Shown piece by piece: positions 1 through 7,714 of a DNA stretch of 64,000 nucleotides. The DNA comes from Falsarthrobacter nasiphocae (GTDB lineage: Bacteria > Actinomycetota > Actinomycetes > Actinomycetales > Micrococcaceae): NCBI RefSeq assembly GCF_031456275.1, contig NZ_JAVDUI010000001.1:1198965-1262964 (forward strand), read 5' to 3'. How positions within the stretch are numbered: the first letter of the stretch is position 1; each line of letters begins with the position of its first letter. The notes under the pieces were generated by a model, which saw only the letters and a list, made by a program, of their open reading frames with translations, was not told the origin of the DNA and did not search any database. A program made the translations under genes and the position numbers.

Positions 1-284
1 TCATCGCGCTCTCGCAGCTCAACCGCGGCTCGGAGCAGCGCACGGACAAGAAGCCGATGATCAGCGACCTCCGTGAGTCGGGCTCGATCGAGCAGGACGC
101 CGACATGGTCATCCTCCTGCACCGCGAGGACATCTATGACAAGGAGTCACCCCGCGCGGGAGAGGCGGACGTGATCGTCGCCAAGCACCGCAACGGCCCC
201 ACCCGCACCATCACGGTGGCCTTCCAGGGTCACTACTCTCGGTTCAACAACATGTCTCCCGCTGCGGACGCCGGCGGTTTCTAG
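1..284 (+). CDS. dnaB: Replicative DNA helicase DnaB, C-terminal end (5' truncated)
   Basis: Only the last 93 codons are present, read from base 3; the gene begins before the window. The protein is the ring-shaped replicative helicase that unwinds DNA ahead of the fork. The visible part shows the RecA-fold end of the family: ALSQLNRGSEQR near the start, then SDLRESGSIEQDADMVILLHR and the closing VAKHRNGPTRTITVAF segment with the arginine-finger region. It ends in a short polar tail (NNMSPAADAGGF) and TAG. No intein is visible in this part. dnaB usually lies close to the replication origin in actinobacteria, so the window may start near oriC; that is inference. Confidence 0.96.
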   Translation, partial: IALSQLNRGSEQRTDKKPMISDLRESGSIEQDADMVILLHREDIYDKESPRAGEADVIVAKHRNGPTRTITVAFQGHYSRFNNMSPAADAGGF

Positions 285-361
285 GCCTGTGGCCGCCGTG
301 CGCTGAGGCGCCGGCGGCGGCTGCACGCGTCACGGCCACTCGGACTCAAGGAGCGCTCGGC

Positions 362-982
362 ATGAACATGGACGACGTCGTTATGCCTGACACGACTGCG
401 GTGCGCGCCGCCATGGAACTGGCGAGCATTTATCAGCCCGAATCATTGACGGCTCACGCGATTCGCTCTGGTTACTGGTCAGAAGCAATTGCCCGCGTTG
501 TGGGAATAGCGATCCCGGATCGGGAGCTGCTCTGGGTGGCGGCACTCTTGCACGACATCGGGATTGTCCCCGAGTTCGACAACCACCTGAATTCCTATGA
601 GGACGCGGGCGGGCACGTCGCCGTGGCGCTGACCGCGGGGGCCGGGTGGCCGCACGCGCGGCGACTCCGGGTGCATGAGGTGATCGTGCGCCACAACTGG
701 CCCTCGGTGGACCCTGCCCTGGATGTCGAGGGCCACCTTCTCGAGAGGGCCACGGCGCTCGATGTCGCCGGGGCTCAGGCGGACCTGCTGCCCTCGGGCT
801 TCGCCGCGGAGGTGCTCGCATCCTATCCGCGAGGAGACCTCGCCCAGGTCTTCGGGAAAGCCGTCACTGGCCAGTCAGAGAGGAAGCCGCACACACAGGC
901 TCGGCGGATTGTGCAGGCCGGTGTCGTCGCGAAGATGGCCGAGCATCCCCACGAGGCGAGAGCCGGCTCCCAGGGCCGCTGA
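362..982 (+). CDS. HD-domain metal-dependent phosphohydrolase-like protein
   Basis: This 206-residue protein carries the HD signature (AALLHDIG, about residues 60-68) in a helical context like that of the HD/cyanamide-hydratase-type proteins, which bind a divalent metal through His-Asp pairs and hydrolyse phosphate or nitrile-type substrates. A second histidine-containing stretch (VIVRHNW, near residue 110) may supply further ligands. No signal peptide or membrane segment is seen, so it is probably cytosolic. AAGGAG lies about 7 nt before the ATG. The gene stands alone between dnaB and the PRC-barrel gene. The substrate cannot be deduced. Confidence 0.85.
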   Translation: MNMDDVVMPDTTAVRAAMELASIYQPESLTAHAIRSGYWSEAIARVVGIAIPDRELLWVAALLHDIGIVPEFDNHLNSYEDAGGHVAVALTAGAGWPHARRLRVHEVIVRHNWPSVDPALDVEGHLLERATALDVAGAQADLLPSGFAAEVLASYPRGDLAQVFGKAVTGQSERKPHTQARRIVQAGVVAKMAEHPHEARAGSQGR

Positions 983-1124
983 GGGCACGCAGCCGCGCTC
1001 GCTTTATCACCGGGGCTTCGGTGAACAATGCGGAAAATGGCCATGACTGTTGGTGGACATTTCCCAGGTTCAACCCCCAGTCTGGGCGTTTCCTGAAATT
1101 ATCCCGCAAAGACGGGTCCGCCGT

Positions 1125-1152
1125 TTGACACCCCGGGGCCGGTTGATAATGT
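1125..1152 (+). promoter_or_regulatory. Putative promoter of the PRC/DUF2382 gene
   Basis: A consensus TTGACA (1125-1130) is followed by an AT-rich TTGATAATGT stretch (1143-1152) in otherwise very GC-rich DNA. The spacing is shorter than the ideal 17 bp if GATAAT is the -10 box, and about 16 bp if TAATGT is used. It would give a leader of roughly 70 nt before the ATG at 1232. Confidence 0.45.
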
Positions 1153-1231
1153 GGCTATGGATGCACGGGGACCTAAGGGTTTTGCCGTGCAACACAAAAC
1201 ATGTCACCGAGAAAGAAATGGAGTTCTCAGC

Positions 1232-2128
1232 ATGACTGTCAACCTCAACCTCGAAGCTCTTCGCGGAAGCACTGTCTTCGGCAACGACGGCGAGAAGATC
1301 GGCAAGATCGGCGAGGTCTACCTCGACGACCAGACCAACGAGCCGACGTTCGCCACGGTTAACACGGGCCTCTTCGGCCTCAAGGAGACCTTCGTCCCCC
1401 TCGACCGCGCGCAGGAGACTGCGGACGGCCTGACGGTTCCTTTCTCGAAGGACTTCATCAAGGACGCCCCGAACGTGGACGCTGACGGCAACCTCTCCCC
1501 CGAGGAAGAGCAGCGCATCTACGACTACTACGCCACCAACGGTGCCGCTGGCCGTCGTGACGACGTCCGCGATGACCGTCTGGCCGAGACCGGCGCTGCC
1601 GGTGTCGCTGGCACGGGCTACAACGCTGGCCGCCCCGGCCTCGACGCCGACCGCACCGACGCGATCGACGCCGACCGCCGCAACGCTGCCGACGCTGACC
1701 TCGCCGCCGATCGCCGCGACGCCGTCGCCGGTGACCGCGTTGAGGGCGACCGTGACGTTGTCGCCCACGAGGAGCGCCTCGCGACGTCCGACCGCGTTGA
1801 GACCCGCGAGACGGGCCGCGTCCGCCTCCGCAAGCACGTCATCACGGACACGGAGACCGTTGAGGTTCCCGTCCGCCGTGAAGAGGTGCACATTCAGCGC
1901 GAGAAGATCGACCCGAACTCCGCTGAGGCTCGCGTCTCCGGCGAGGGCGTCTTCGAGGAGGACGAGATCGTCGTCACCACGCACGAGGAGCGCCCGGTCG
2001 TCGAGACCGAGGTCGTCGCCACGGAGCGCATCAACCTCGACAAGGAGGTCCGCCAGGACTCCGAGCAGGTCTCCGGCGAGGTTCGCCGCGAGGAGATCGT
2101 TGTCGACGAAGACGGCAACCGCCGCTAG
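1232..2128 (+). CDS. PRC-barrel and DUF2382 domain protein
   Basis: The product has 298 residues from the ATG at 1232, preceded by a purine-rich stretch (AAATGGAG). Residues 1-100 form a PRC-barrel (start VNLNLEALRGSTVFGNDGEK). Residues 105-185 are a low-complexity linker rich in Asp, Arg and Ala, with repeated DADR-type steps. Residues 185-298 form a DUF2382 domain (RLRKHVITDTETVEVPVRRE, then the RINLDKEVR motif). Proteins of this build are common in Actinobacteria and Deinococcus-type bacteria and are usually linked to stress, but their biochemistry is unsettled. No membrane segment is seen. An upstream in-frame ATG at 1151 lacks homologous sequence and is not preferred. Confidence 0.9.
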   Translation: MTVNLNLEALRGSTVFGNDGEKIGKIGEVYLDDQTNEPTFATVNTGLFGLKETFVPLDRAQETADGLTVPFSKDFIKDAPNVDADGNLSPEEEQRIYDYYATNGAAGRRDDVRDDRLAETGAAGVAGTGYNAGRPGLDADRTDAIDADRRNAADADLAADRRDAVAGDRVEGDRDVVAHEERLATSDRVETRETGRVRLRKHVITDTETVEVPVRREEVHIQREKIDPNSAEARVSGEGVFEEDEIVVTTHEERPVVETEVVATERINLDKEVRQDSEQVSGEVRREEIVVDEDGNRR

Positions 2129-2167
2129 TCGCACCTGAGCCCAAGCGGCCTCGCCGCTGACGCTGCA

Positions 2168-2202
2168 AGGCCCCCGCCCTCGTCTGAGGTCGGGGGCCTT
2201 TT
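2168..2202 (+). terminator. Rho-independent terminator of the DUF2382 gene
   Basis: Ten-base arms AAGGCCCCCG (2168-2177) and CGGGGGCCTT (2191-2200) form a perfect stem followed by TT, 40 nt after the stop codon of the PRC/DUF2382 gene. Confidence 0.85.
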
Positions 2203-2233
2203 GCGTGGCCGGGGGAGCGGGTAGCGTTGTCCT

Positions 2234-2725
2234 ATGAGTGTTCTTTTTATGACGACGACGGGGCCGTCCACCGTGAACCCGCGGTCCTGGGGCCGCGGCG
2301 CCGCTCTGGGGACGGCGGCCTTCCTCTATACGCTGCTGGATCCGCGCAAGCCCGCGGCCCGGCGCGCTGACACGGTGCTGCGTGCGGTGGCCGGAGGGTT
2401 CGCCGGCTGGGCCGTGGCGCGCAGCGCCGAGGGCTCCCGCGATGCGCGCCCCCAGGGACCGGGCTCTCGGCTGAGCAGCGCCACGCCCCGCCGTGCCGGC
2501 ACGGGGGCTCGCCCCTCCTCGCTGGGGCGTGCCGTGGGCGTGGGCCTCGGCGTGGGGGCAAGCCTGCTCATGACACGCCTGGATCACGCCCTCGACGCCC
2601 GCGTGTGCGGGTGGCTGGAGCGGCGGGGTGTCACGAGGCCGCGGCTGCTCCTCGCGGCGGCAGCCGGCGTCGTCGGCATGGCAGAGGGACTCAAGCCGGC
2701 GCCCCGAGGCGCCCGGCACGCCTGA
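2234..2725 (+). CDS. Hypothetical small membrane protein
   Basis: I do not recognise this 163-residue protein. It has a hydrophobic stretch at about 23-36, another around 50-62 (VLRAVAGGFAGWAVA), a basic low-complexity loop (about 65-100) and further weakly hydrophobic segments (GVGLGVGASLLMTRL; LLLAAAAGVVGMAEG), so a membrane location is plausible. The reading frame is supported by a leaderless-type promoter: TAGCGT at 2222-2227 ends 6 nt before the ATG. The unusually basic Arg/Ala/Gly composition is also what a random GC-rich frame would give, so it could be spurious. Confidence 0.5.
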   Translation: MSVLFMTTTGPSTVNPRSWGRGAALGTAAFLYTLLDPRKPAARRADTVLRAVAGGFAGWAVARSAEGSRDARPQGPGSRLSSATPRRAGTGARPSSLGRAVGVGLGVGASLLMTRLDHALDARVCGWLERRGVTRPRLLLAAAAGVVGMAEGLKPAPRGARHA

Positions 2726-2811
2726 GCCGCGCCACACGGGGGGCTCAGAACGCGTCGTAGCAGTCGAAGGTCTCGTGCTCCCGGACCGCCCGCCGTTCAC
2801 GCCCTGGGGCG

Positions 2812-5298
2812 TCAGCGCCGGCGGAGCAGCTCGTAGACCACGGAGTCGTCTTTGCGGCCCAGCCCCTCGCGGTGCCCGCGCTCGTAGACCTCCTGCGCGC
2901 TCGCGGCGAGCGGCACCTCCTGCCCGGCGGCCCGCGCGGCCTCGGTCACGAGCCCCATGTCCTTGACGAAGATGTCCAGGGCGGAGCGCACCTCGTCGAA
3001 GCTCTCCTCGACCATCCGCGCGCCGCGGTCCGCGAACATGAAGGACGCGGCGGCGCCGGTGCCCAGGACGTCGTAGCACTGGCGGACGTCGAGCCCCATG
3101 GAGGAGGCCAGCGCGAGCGCCTCGCCCGCTGCCGCGATGTGCACGCCGCACAGGAGCTGGTTGACGATCTTGAAACGCTGACCGTCGCCCGGCCGCGGGC
3201 CCACGACGGGCGCGTTGGACGCCATCGCGTCGAGGAGCGGGCGGACCGCCTCGACGTCCGTCTCGGCCCCGGAGACCATGACGAGGAGGTCGCCGGTCGC
3301 GGCACGGGCCACGCCGCCGGAGACGGGGGCGTCGACAAGCCGCGATGTCACGCCTGCCAGGCCGGTCAGCGCGGCCTCGATGGCCTCGGGCCCCACGGTG
3401 GCCATGACGAGGACGACCGTCTCCGGGGTGAGGGCGTCCGCGATGCCGGGGAGCGCCGGGCGTCCCTCCGCGGCGGGAGAGCCGAAGAGGACGGACTGGA
3501 GCTGCGGCCCCGTCGCCACCATGATGACGACGACGTCCGCGCCCTCCGCAGCCTCGCGCGCCGAGGCGGCGCCGCTGACACGGGGCGCCACCGCCGCGAG
3601 GGCGTCGGCGGACATGTCGAACGCCGTGACCTCGAGGCCCGCGTCCGCGACGGCCAGGGACATCGGTGAGCCCATGGCGCCGAGGCCGATCCAGGCGACG
3701 CGGGGTCGGGAGGGTGCAGTCATGGCGGTGGTCCTGTTCTCGGGGGTGGCCCCGTGGCGGTTCTCGTCGGTGGCGGTGGCGGGCCCGTTCCCGCCGGCGG
3801 CGCGCTCCCCGGGCTGGCCCTGCTGAGGGGCGGCGGCTGCGGAGAGCCGGTCGACGACGTCGGCCAAGGCCTCCTCGCCGCCGACGTTCCCCGGGAAGAC
3901 GACGTACGGGGCACCCAGGACGCTCTCGGGCGCCTCGACGGGGGTGAAGAGGGAGATCTGGCCGGGGAAGAACTGGCCTTCCACGCGGGCGAGGCGGATG
4001 CCGAGGCCGTTGTGCGCGACCTCGTGGGAGGTGATGCCGCCCTTTGCGACGACCCACGCGGGCCGCTCGGCGCGCAGGCGCTGCACGACCTCCACGACCC
4101 CGTCAGAGACGGAGCGCGCAATGTCCAGAGACTGCGCGGCGCTCTCCTCCCTCACCAGGTCCCGGCTCGTGTAGACGACCACGTCGGAGGTGCGGAGGGC
4201 CTTAGCTGCGGTCGTGACGGCGCCCGCGATGGTCTCCTCGCGCGTCTGCGGGTCCAGGAGGCGGGGCACGTTCAGCTCCACTTCCGCGAGGGTTCCGCGG
4301 CGCTGCACCGCCTCCAGCTGCTTCGTGGTCAGCCCCACGTGGGAGCCGACGACGACGAGGCCGTGGGGCGCGCGGCCGCCCTCAGGCGTCAGCGCCGCCT
4401 CGGTCAGGGGCGCGGAGGAGGACTGGCCGACCAGGGCGCGCACGAACGAGGGGCCGCAGCGGGTCACGAAGGTCCGCCCCTCTGCCTCGAGGCGCGTCAC
4501 GGCGTCCGCGACGACCTCCATGTCCGCGTACTCGGTGGCGTTGACCACGACCCACTGGCGGTCATGAGCGGCGGACAGGAGCTCGGCCACGCGGTCCGCG
4601 CCGCCGGTGCGGATGTCCTCGAGGGAGAGGGTGAGGACGTCGGCCGCCGAGGGCGTCCGCCACGGGGTGTCCGGGTGCTCGCGCCGGTGGGCCTCGCCCT
4701 TCTCGGCGAGGAACGCGGGCAGGTTCGAGGTGGAGTAGCCGAACGTGGCGTCCTGGGCGAAGTCGGTGTCCTCGACAGGGACGTCGCGGCCGTCAACGCG
4801 GGCGTAGTGGACGTTGTCCACCGTGGTGCGACCTGCCTCGATCATGGCGGGGCAGAAGAGGAAGGCGTCGACGGGTCGGCCGTGCTCGGCCAGCACGTCG
4901 GCGATCTCGTTGGGCTCCTCGATGACATGGCCGCGCAGGGTCGAGTCAGAGCGGGAGACGACGTGGAGCCCCGTCGCCGCCCCGTGCGGGGCCGAGACGG
5001 CGCCAGCCGCGTCGTCGTCCGCCCCGTTGGCACCGTCTGCCCCGCCACCCTGACGCGAGGCGCCCGCCCGCCCCGCCTCGGCGAGGTGGCCGGCCACGAC
5101 GCGACGGTTGGCCGCCCGCGCCTCCTCCGGGCCCAGCGCCCGGGTGTTCGTCAGGACGAAGCACACGCTCCCCTCCTCCCGCAGGGCCTCCGCGGTGATG
5201 CGGGGGTCCTCCTCGAAGGCGACGGCGACGCCGCTGACGCACTGGGAGCCGGTCGGGTCGTCGTCGAGGACGAGGAGGCGGCGGGGGGAGGGAAGCAT
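2812..5298 (-). CDS. Four-carbon acid sugar kinase fused to a threonate-dehydrogenase-like enzyme
   Basis: This 828-residue protein joins two enzymes. Residues 1 to about 475 match the DUF1537 (OtnK/DenK) kinase family: the N-terminal sugar-acid-binding motif LLVLDDDPTGSQ and the C-terminal nucleotide-binding AKGGITSHEVA motif (about 417-427). Residues about 480-525 are a Pro/Gly/Ala/Thr-rich linker. Residues 526-828 are an NAD-dependent beta-hydroxyacid dehydrogenase of the LtnD/3-hydroxyisobutyrate type (WIGLGAMGSPMS Rossmann motif, DAPVSGGVARA substrate motif, catalytic lysine in RFKIVNQLL). In known acid-sugar pathways the dehydrogenase oxidises threonate or erythronate and the kinase phosphorylates the product. 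Met526 is preceded by AGGA at good spacing, so a separate dehydrogenase could also be made. It lies 46 nt downstream of the permease, in one operon. Confidence 0.88.
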   Translation of the reverse strand: MLPSPRRLLVLDDDPTGSQCVSGVAVAFEEDPRITAEALREEGSVCFVLTNTRALGPEEARAANRRVVAGHLAEAGRAGASRQGGGADGANGADDDAAGAVSAPHGAATGLHVVSRSDSTLRGHVIEEPNEIADVLAEHGRPVDAFLFCPAMIEAGRTTVDNVHYARVDGRDVPVEDTDFAQDATFGYSTSNLPAFLAEKGEAHRREHPDTPWRTPSAADVLTLSLEDIRTGGADRVAELLSAAHDRQWVVVNATEYADMEVVADAVTRLEAEGRTFVTRCGPSFVRALVGQSSSAPLTEAALTPEGGRAPHGLVVVGSHVGLTTKQLEAVQRRGTLAEVELNVPRLLDPQTREETIAGAVTTAAKALRTSDVVVYTSRDLVREESAAQSLDIARSVSDGVVEVVQRLRAERPAWVVAKGGITSHEVAHNGLGIRLARVEGQFFPGQISLFTPVEAPESVLGAPYVVFPGNVGGEEALADVVDRLSAAAAPQQGQPGERAAGGNGPATATDENRHGATPENRTTAMTAPSRPRVAWIGLGAMGSPMSLAVADAGLEVTAFDMSADALAAVAPRVSGAASAREAAEGADVVVIMVATGPQLQSVLFGSPAAEGRPALPGIADALTPETVVLVMATVGPEAIEAALTGLAGVTSRLVDAPVSGGVARAATGDLLVMVSGAETDVEAVRPLLDAMASNAPVVGPRPGDGQRFKIVNQLLCGVHIAAAGEALALASSMGLDVRQCYDVLGTGAAASFMFADRGARMVEESFDEVRSALDIFVKDMGLVTEAARAAGQEVPLAASAQEVYERGHREGLGRKDDSVVYELLRRR

Positions 5299-5344
5299 GG
5301 GCGGACCTTTCGAGCGGAGGCGAGACTGGGGCGGGCGCGGGGCG

Positions 5345-6724
5345 TCAGGACAGGGCGCTGACGAGCGGCCAGAGGGCCAGGGCCACGAAGAAGCCGACGA
5401 CGGACGTGGCCGTGGTGGTCACCGTGTAGGACTTCAGCGCCGCCGAGGTGCTCACGCCGAAGTAGCGGCTCCAGACCCAGAAGAGCGAGTCGTTGACGTG
5501 GGAGAGGGCCATGGAGCCGATGCCGATGGTGATGGCCACGAGGGCCACCTGGAGCGGCGCGAGGCCCATGCTCGCGGCCAGCGGGGCGATGAGCGGGGCA
5601 GTGGTGATCGTGGCGACCGTCGCCGAGCCCTGGGCCGCGCGGATGAGCGCTGCCATGAGCCAGGCGAGCACGAGGATCGGCAGGCCCGAGGCGGAGAGGA
5701 CATCGGCGACGGCCTTGGCGACGCCGGTCTCGGCGAGGATGAAGCCGAATGTGCCGCCGGCACCCGTGATGAGGATGACGGCCGCGGTCGCGGGCAGGGC
5801 GGAGGCGACGACGTCCTCGGCGTGCTTGAGGCTCCAGCCGCGGCGGAAGCCGAGGAAGAAGATCGCGAGGAGGACGCCGATGAGGAGGGCCGCGGGGGAC
5901 GCGCCGATGAGCGCGAAGAAATTCCGGACCCACGAGCCCGCCGGGAGAGTCAGGGCGGTCACGGTCTGACCCATGATGAGCAGGAGCGGGATGAGGATCA
6001 TCGCGAGCACGAGTCCCATGCTCGGGAGGTTCTCCTCCGCGATCTCCTCGCGGGCGTTCGTCGCGGCGCCGGCCGCCTCCTCGCCCTCCACGGGGACGGG
6101 GGAGAAGACGCGGCGGACGATGAACCCGCTCATGACCTGGGCGAAGAGCCACATGATGACGGCGGGGATGAGGCCGAGGAGCAGGACCATGCCGACGTCG
6201 GCGCCCATGAGCTCGGAGCCGCCGACGATGCCGGGGTGCGGCGGGAGGACGACGTGCACGGTGAGGAGCGCCATGACGGTGGGGAGCGCGAAGACGAGCA
6301 TGTTGACGCGGCCGGTCAGGCGGCGGGCCACCGAGAGGACGATGGGCACGAGGACGATCGTGGCGACATCGACGAAGACGGGGATGCCGAAGATGAAGCT
6401 GGCCGCGCCGAGAGCCCACGGGGCGCGGCGGGGGCCGAATGTCTTCAGGAGGCGGTTGGCGAGGACGTCTGCGCCGCCGGAGACCTCGACGATGCGCCCG
6501 AGCATGGCGCCCAGGGTGACGATGAGGGCCACGCTGCCGAGGGTCTTGCCCATGCCCTGCTGCAGTGCGGGCACGACCTTCTCCATGGGGATGCCGGCGG
6601 CGAGGGCGAGGCCGACGGACACGAGGAGGAGGGCGATGAAGGGGTGTGTCCGTCCCTTGATGATGAGGGCCAGGATGACCGCCACCGAGGCGAGGCCGAG
6701 GAGGACCAGGATTGTTGTGGACAT
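5345..6724 (-). CDS. GntP-family gluconate/sugar-acid:proton symporter
   Basis: This 459-residue, strongly hydrophobic protein has about 12 membrane segments and the look of the GntP (gluconate:H+ symporter) family: an N-terminal LVLLGLASVAVILALIIKGR helix, the conserved PHPGIVGG motif near residue 165, and the C-terminal SHVNDSLFWVWSRYFG motif. It likely imports the four-carbon sugar acid used by the downstream kinase-dehydrogenase. A clear ribosome site (ACGGAG, 7 nt before ATG) supports the start. The promoter appears to overlap the palindrome at 6782-6803, so control by the divergent GntR-type regulator is expected. The exact substrate is inferred from the neighbours, not from the protein. 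Confidence 0.92.
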   Translation of the reverse strand: MSTTILVLLGLASVAVILALIIKGRTHPFIALLLVSVGLALAAGIPMEKVVPALQQGMGKTLGSVALIVTLGAMLGRIVEVSGGADVLANRLLKTFGPRRAPWALGAASFIFGIPVFVDVATIVLVPIVLSVARRLTGRVNMLVFALPTVMALLTVHVVLPPHPGIVGGSELMGADVGMVLLLGLIPAVIMWLFAQVMSGFIVRRVFSPVPVEGEEAAGAATNAREEIAEENLPSMGLVLAMILIPLLLIMGQTVTALTLPAGSWVRNFFALIGASPAALLIGVLLAIFFLGFRRGWSLKHAEDVVASALPATAAVILITGAGGTFGFILAETGVAKAVADVLSASGLPILVLAWLMAALIRAAQGSATVATITTAPLIAPLAASMGLAPLQVALVAITIGIGSMALSHVNDSLFWVWSRYFGVSTSAALKSYTVTTTATSVVGFFVALALWPLVSALS

Positions 6725-6781
6725 TGAAATCTCCGTTGATTTCGCCGGGGTGCCACTCGGATATAAGTGTGACCGACGTCT

Positions 6782-6803
6782 ACTTATCAGATGTCTGATA
6801 AGT
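6782..6803. promoter_or_regulatory. Perfect 22-bp palindrome, probable GntR/FCD operator
   Basis: The arms ACTTATCAGA and TCTGATAAGT are exact inverted repeats separated by TG. The site lies between the permease gene and the divergent GntR/FCD regulator gene. On the minus strand it sits where the -35 box of the permease promoter would be, with TTATAT (6761-6766) as a possible -10 box, so binding should block the permease operon. Confidence 0.75.
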
Positions 6804-6924
6804 TAGAGCCGTTCCTCCTGGCTTGTCAACCCCGCCCCGAGACGGGATGGCCGGCTGAGGCGGGACGAGCGTCAAGTGAGATCCTGGGAGGAGTCCACCG
6901 ACCTTCCGGCCAGGAGAGCACCCC

Positions 6925-7656
6925 ATGAAGATGTCCGAGCAGACTGCGAGCCGGATTCTCAACGACATCGCCGACGGCGCCTTTGCCGTCGGCGAGCCCC
7001 TGCCCGCCGAGGCCCAGCTGGCCGAGACGTACTCCGTCTCGCGCCTCACCGTCAGGGAGGCGATCGTGAGCCTCGCCTCGCGGGGCGTCGTCGAGGTGAG
7101 GCACGGCAAGCGTTCCACGGTGGCGCCGGTGGCGAGCTGGTCCGTCCTGGACCCGGCGATCCTCATGCTTCGCGGGCGCCTCACCGAGGACTCGGCGAGG
7201 CTCGTCATGGAGCTCATTGAGGCCCGCAGGGTTCTCGAGATCGCCTTCGCGCGGCTCGCGGCCACGCGCATCACGGACGCGGAGATCGCTGACCTTCGCT
7301 GTCACCTCGGGGCCATGGTGGAGGCTCTGGATGACGACGACGCCCTGCGCAGCGCCCAGGCGGACCTCCGTTTCCACAGGGGGATCGTCGAGGCGGCGGG
7401 GAACCCGTTCCTCGCGGGCTCGTACGCGCCGCTGGAGCACGTGCTCATGGCGGTGCGCATCAAGACGAGCACCCCGCGCTCCGTGCGCCAGGATGCCATC
7501 ACCTGGCACGGGCGCATTCTCGAGGCGCTCGAGGCGCGGGACCCCGCGCGGGCTGCGGCCGCCATGCAGGGCCACATGGACCAGACGGCGGACGCGGCGT
7601 CAGGGATGGACCTGGGGCGCCCCGAGGCCTCGGCAAATTCATTTGGCGGAATATAA
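6925..7656 (+). CDS. GntR-family regulator with FCD effector domain
   Basis: The 243-residue protein has an N-terminal winged helix-turn-helix of the GntR type (about residues 5-70; VGEPLPAEAQLAETYSVSRLTVREAI and a wing VEVRHGKRSTV) and a C-terminal all-helical FCD domain (about 95-225) of the FadR subfamily, which usually binds a carboxylated ligand and a metal. AGGAG lies about 7 nt before the chosen ATG. Divergence from the permease-kinase operon, the palindrome between them, and the DenD gene directly downstream all suggest a local repressor relieved by a sugar acid. The natural inducer is unknown. Confidence 0.93.
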   Translation: MKMSEQTASRILNDIADGAFAVGEPLPAEAQLAETYSVSRLTVREAIVSLASRGVVEVRHGKRSTVAPVASWSVLDPAILMLRGRLTEDSARLVMELIEARRVLEIAFARLAATRITDAEIADLRCHLGAMVEALDDDDALRSAQADLRFHRGIVEAAGNPFLAGSYAPLEHVLMAVRIKTSTPRSVRQDAITWHGRILEALEARDPARAAAAMQGHMDQTADAASGMDLGRPEASANSFGGI

Positions 7657-7714
7657 ACATGAAGGAATAGACGCGGAGGGGGTGGAGCCCCCGCCCCGGA
7701 AGGGAGATTGGGCA

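Noticed and set aside
292-318. GCCGCCG/CGGCGGC hairpin after dnaB
   Set aside because: Seven-base stem with a 13-nt loop and no uridine run; too weak to call a terminator.
1070-4057. 995-residue minus-strand open frame spanning several genes
   Set aside because: Arg/Gly/Pro-rich translation that runs antisense to the DUF2382 gene and out of frame in the kinase-dehydrogenase gene; typical shadow frame in GC-rich DNA.
5108-6727. 539-residue plus-strand frame opposite the GntP permease
   Set aside because: Glu/Asp/Arg/Gly-rich antisense shadow; the permease on the other strand has clear membrane helices and a ribosome site.
7217-7714. Upstream extension of the DenD reading frame
   Set aside because: Out-of-frame translation of the GntR gene; the Rossmann fold begins at the ATG at 7715 with a ribosome site.
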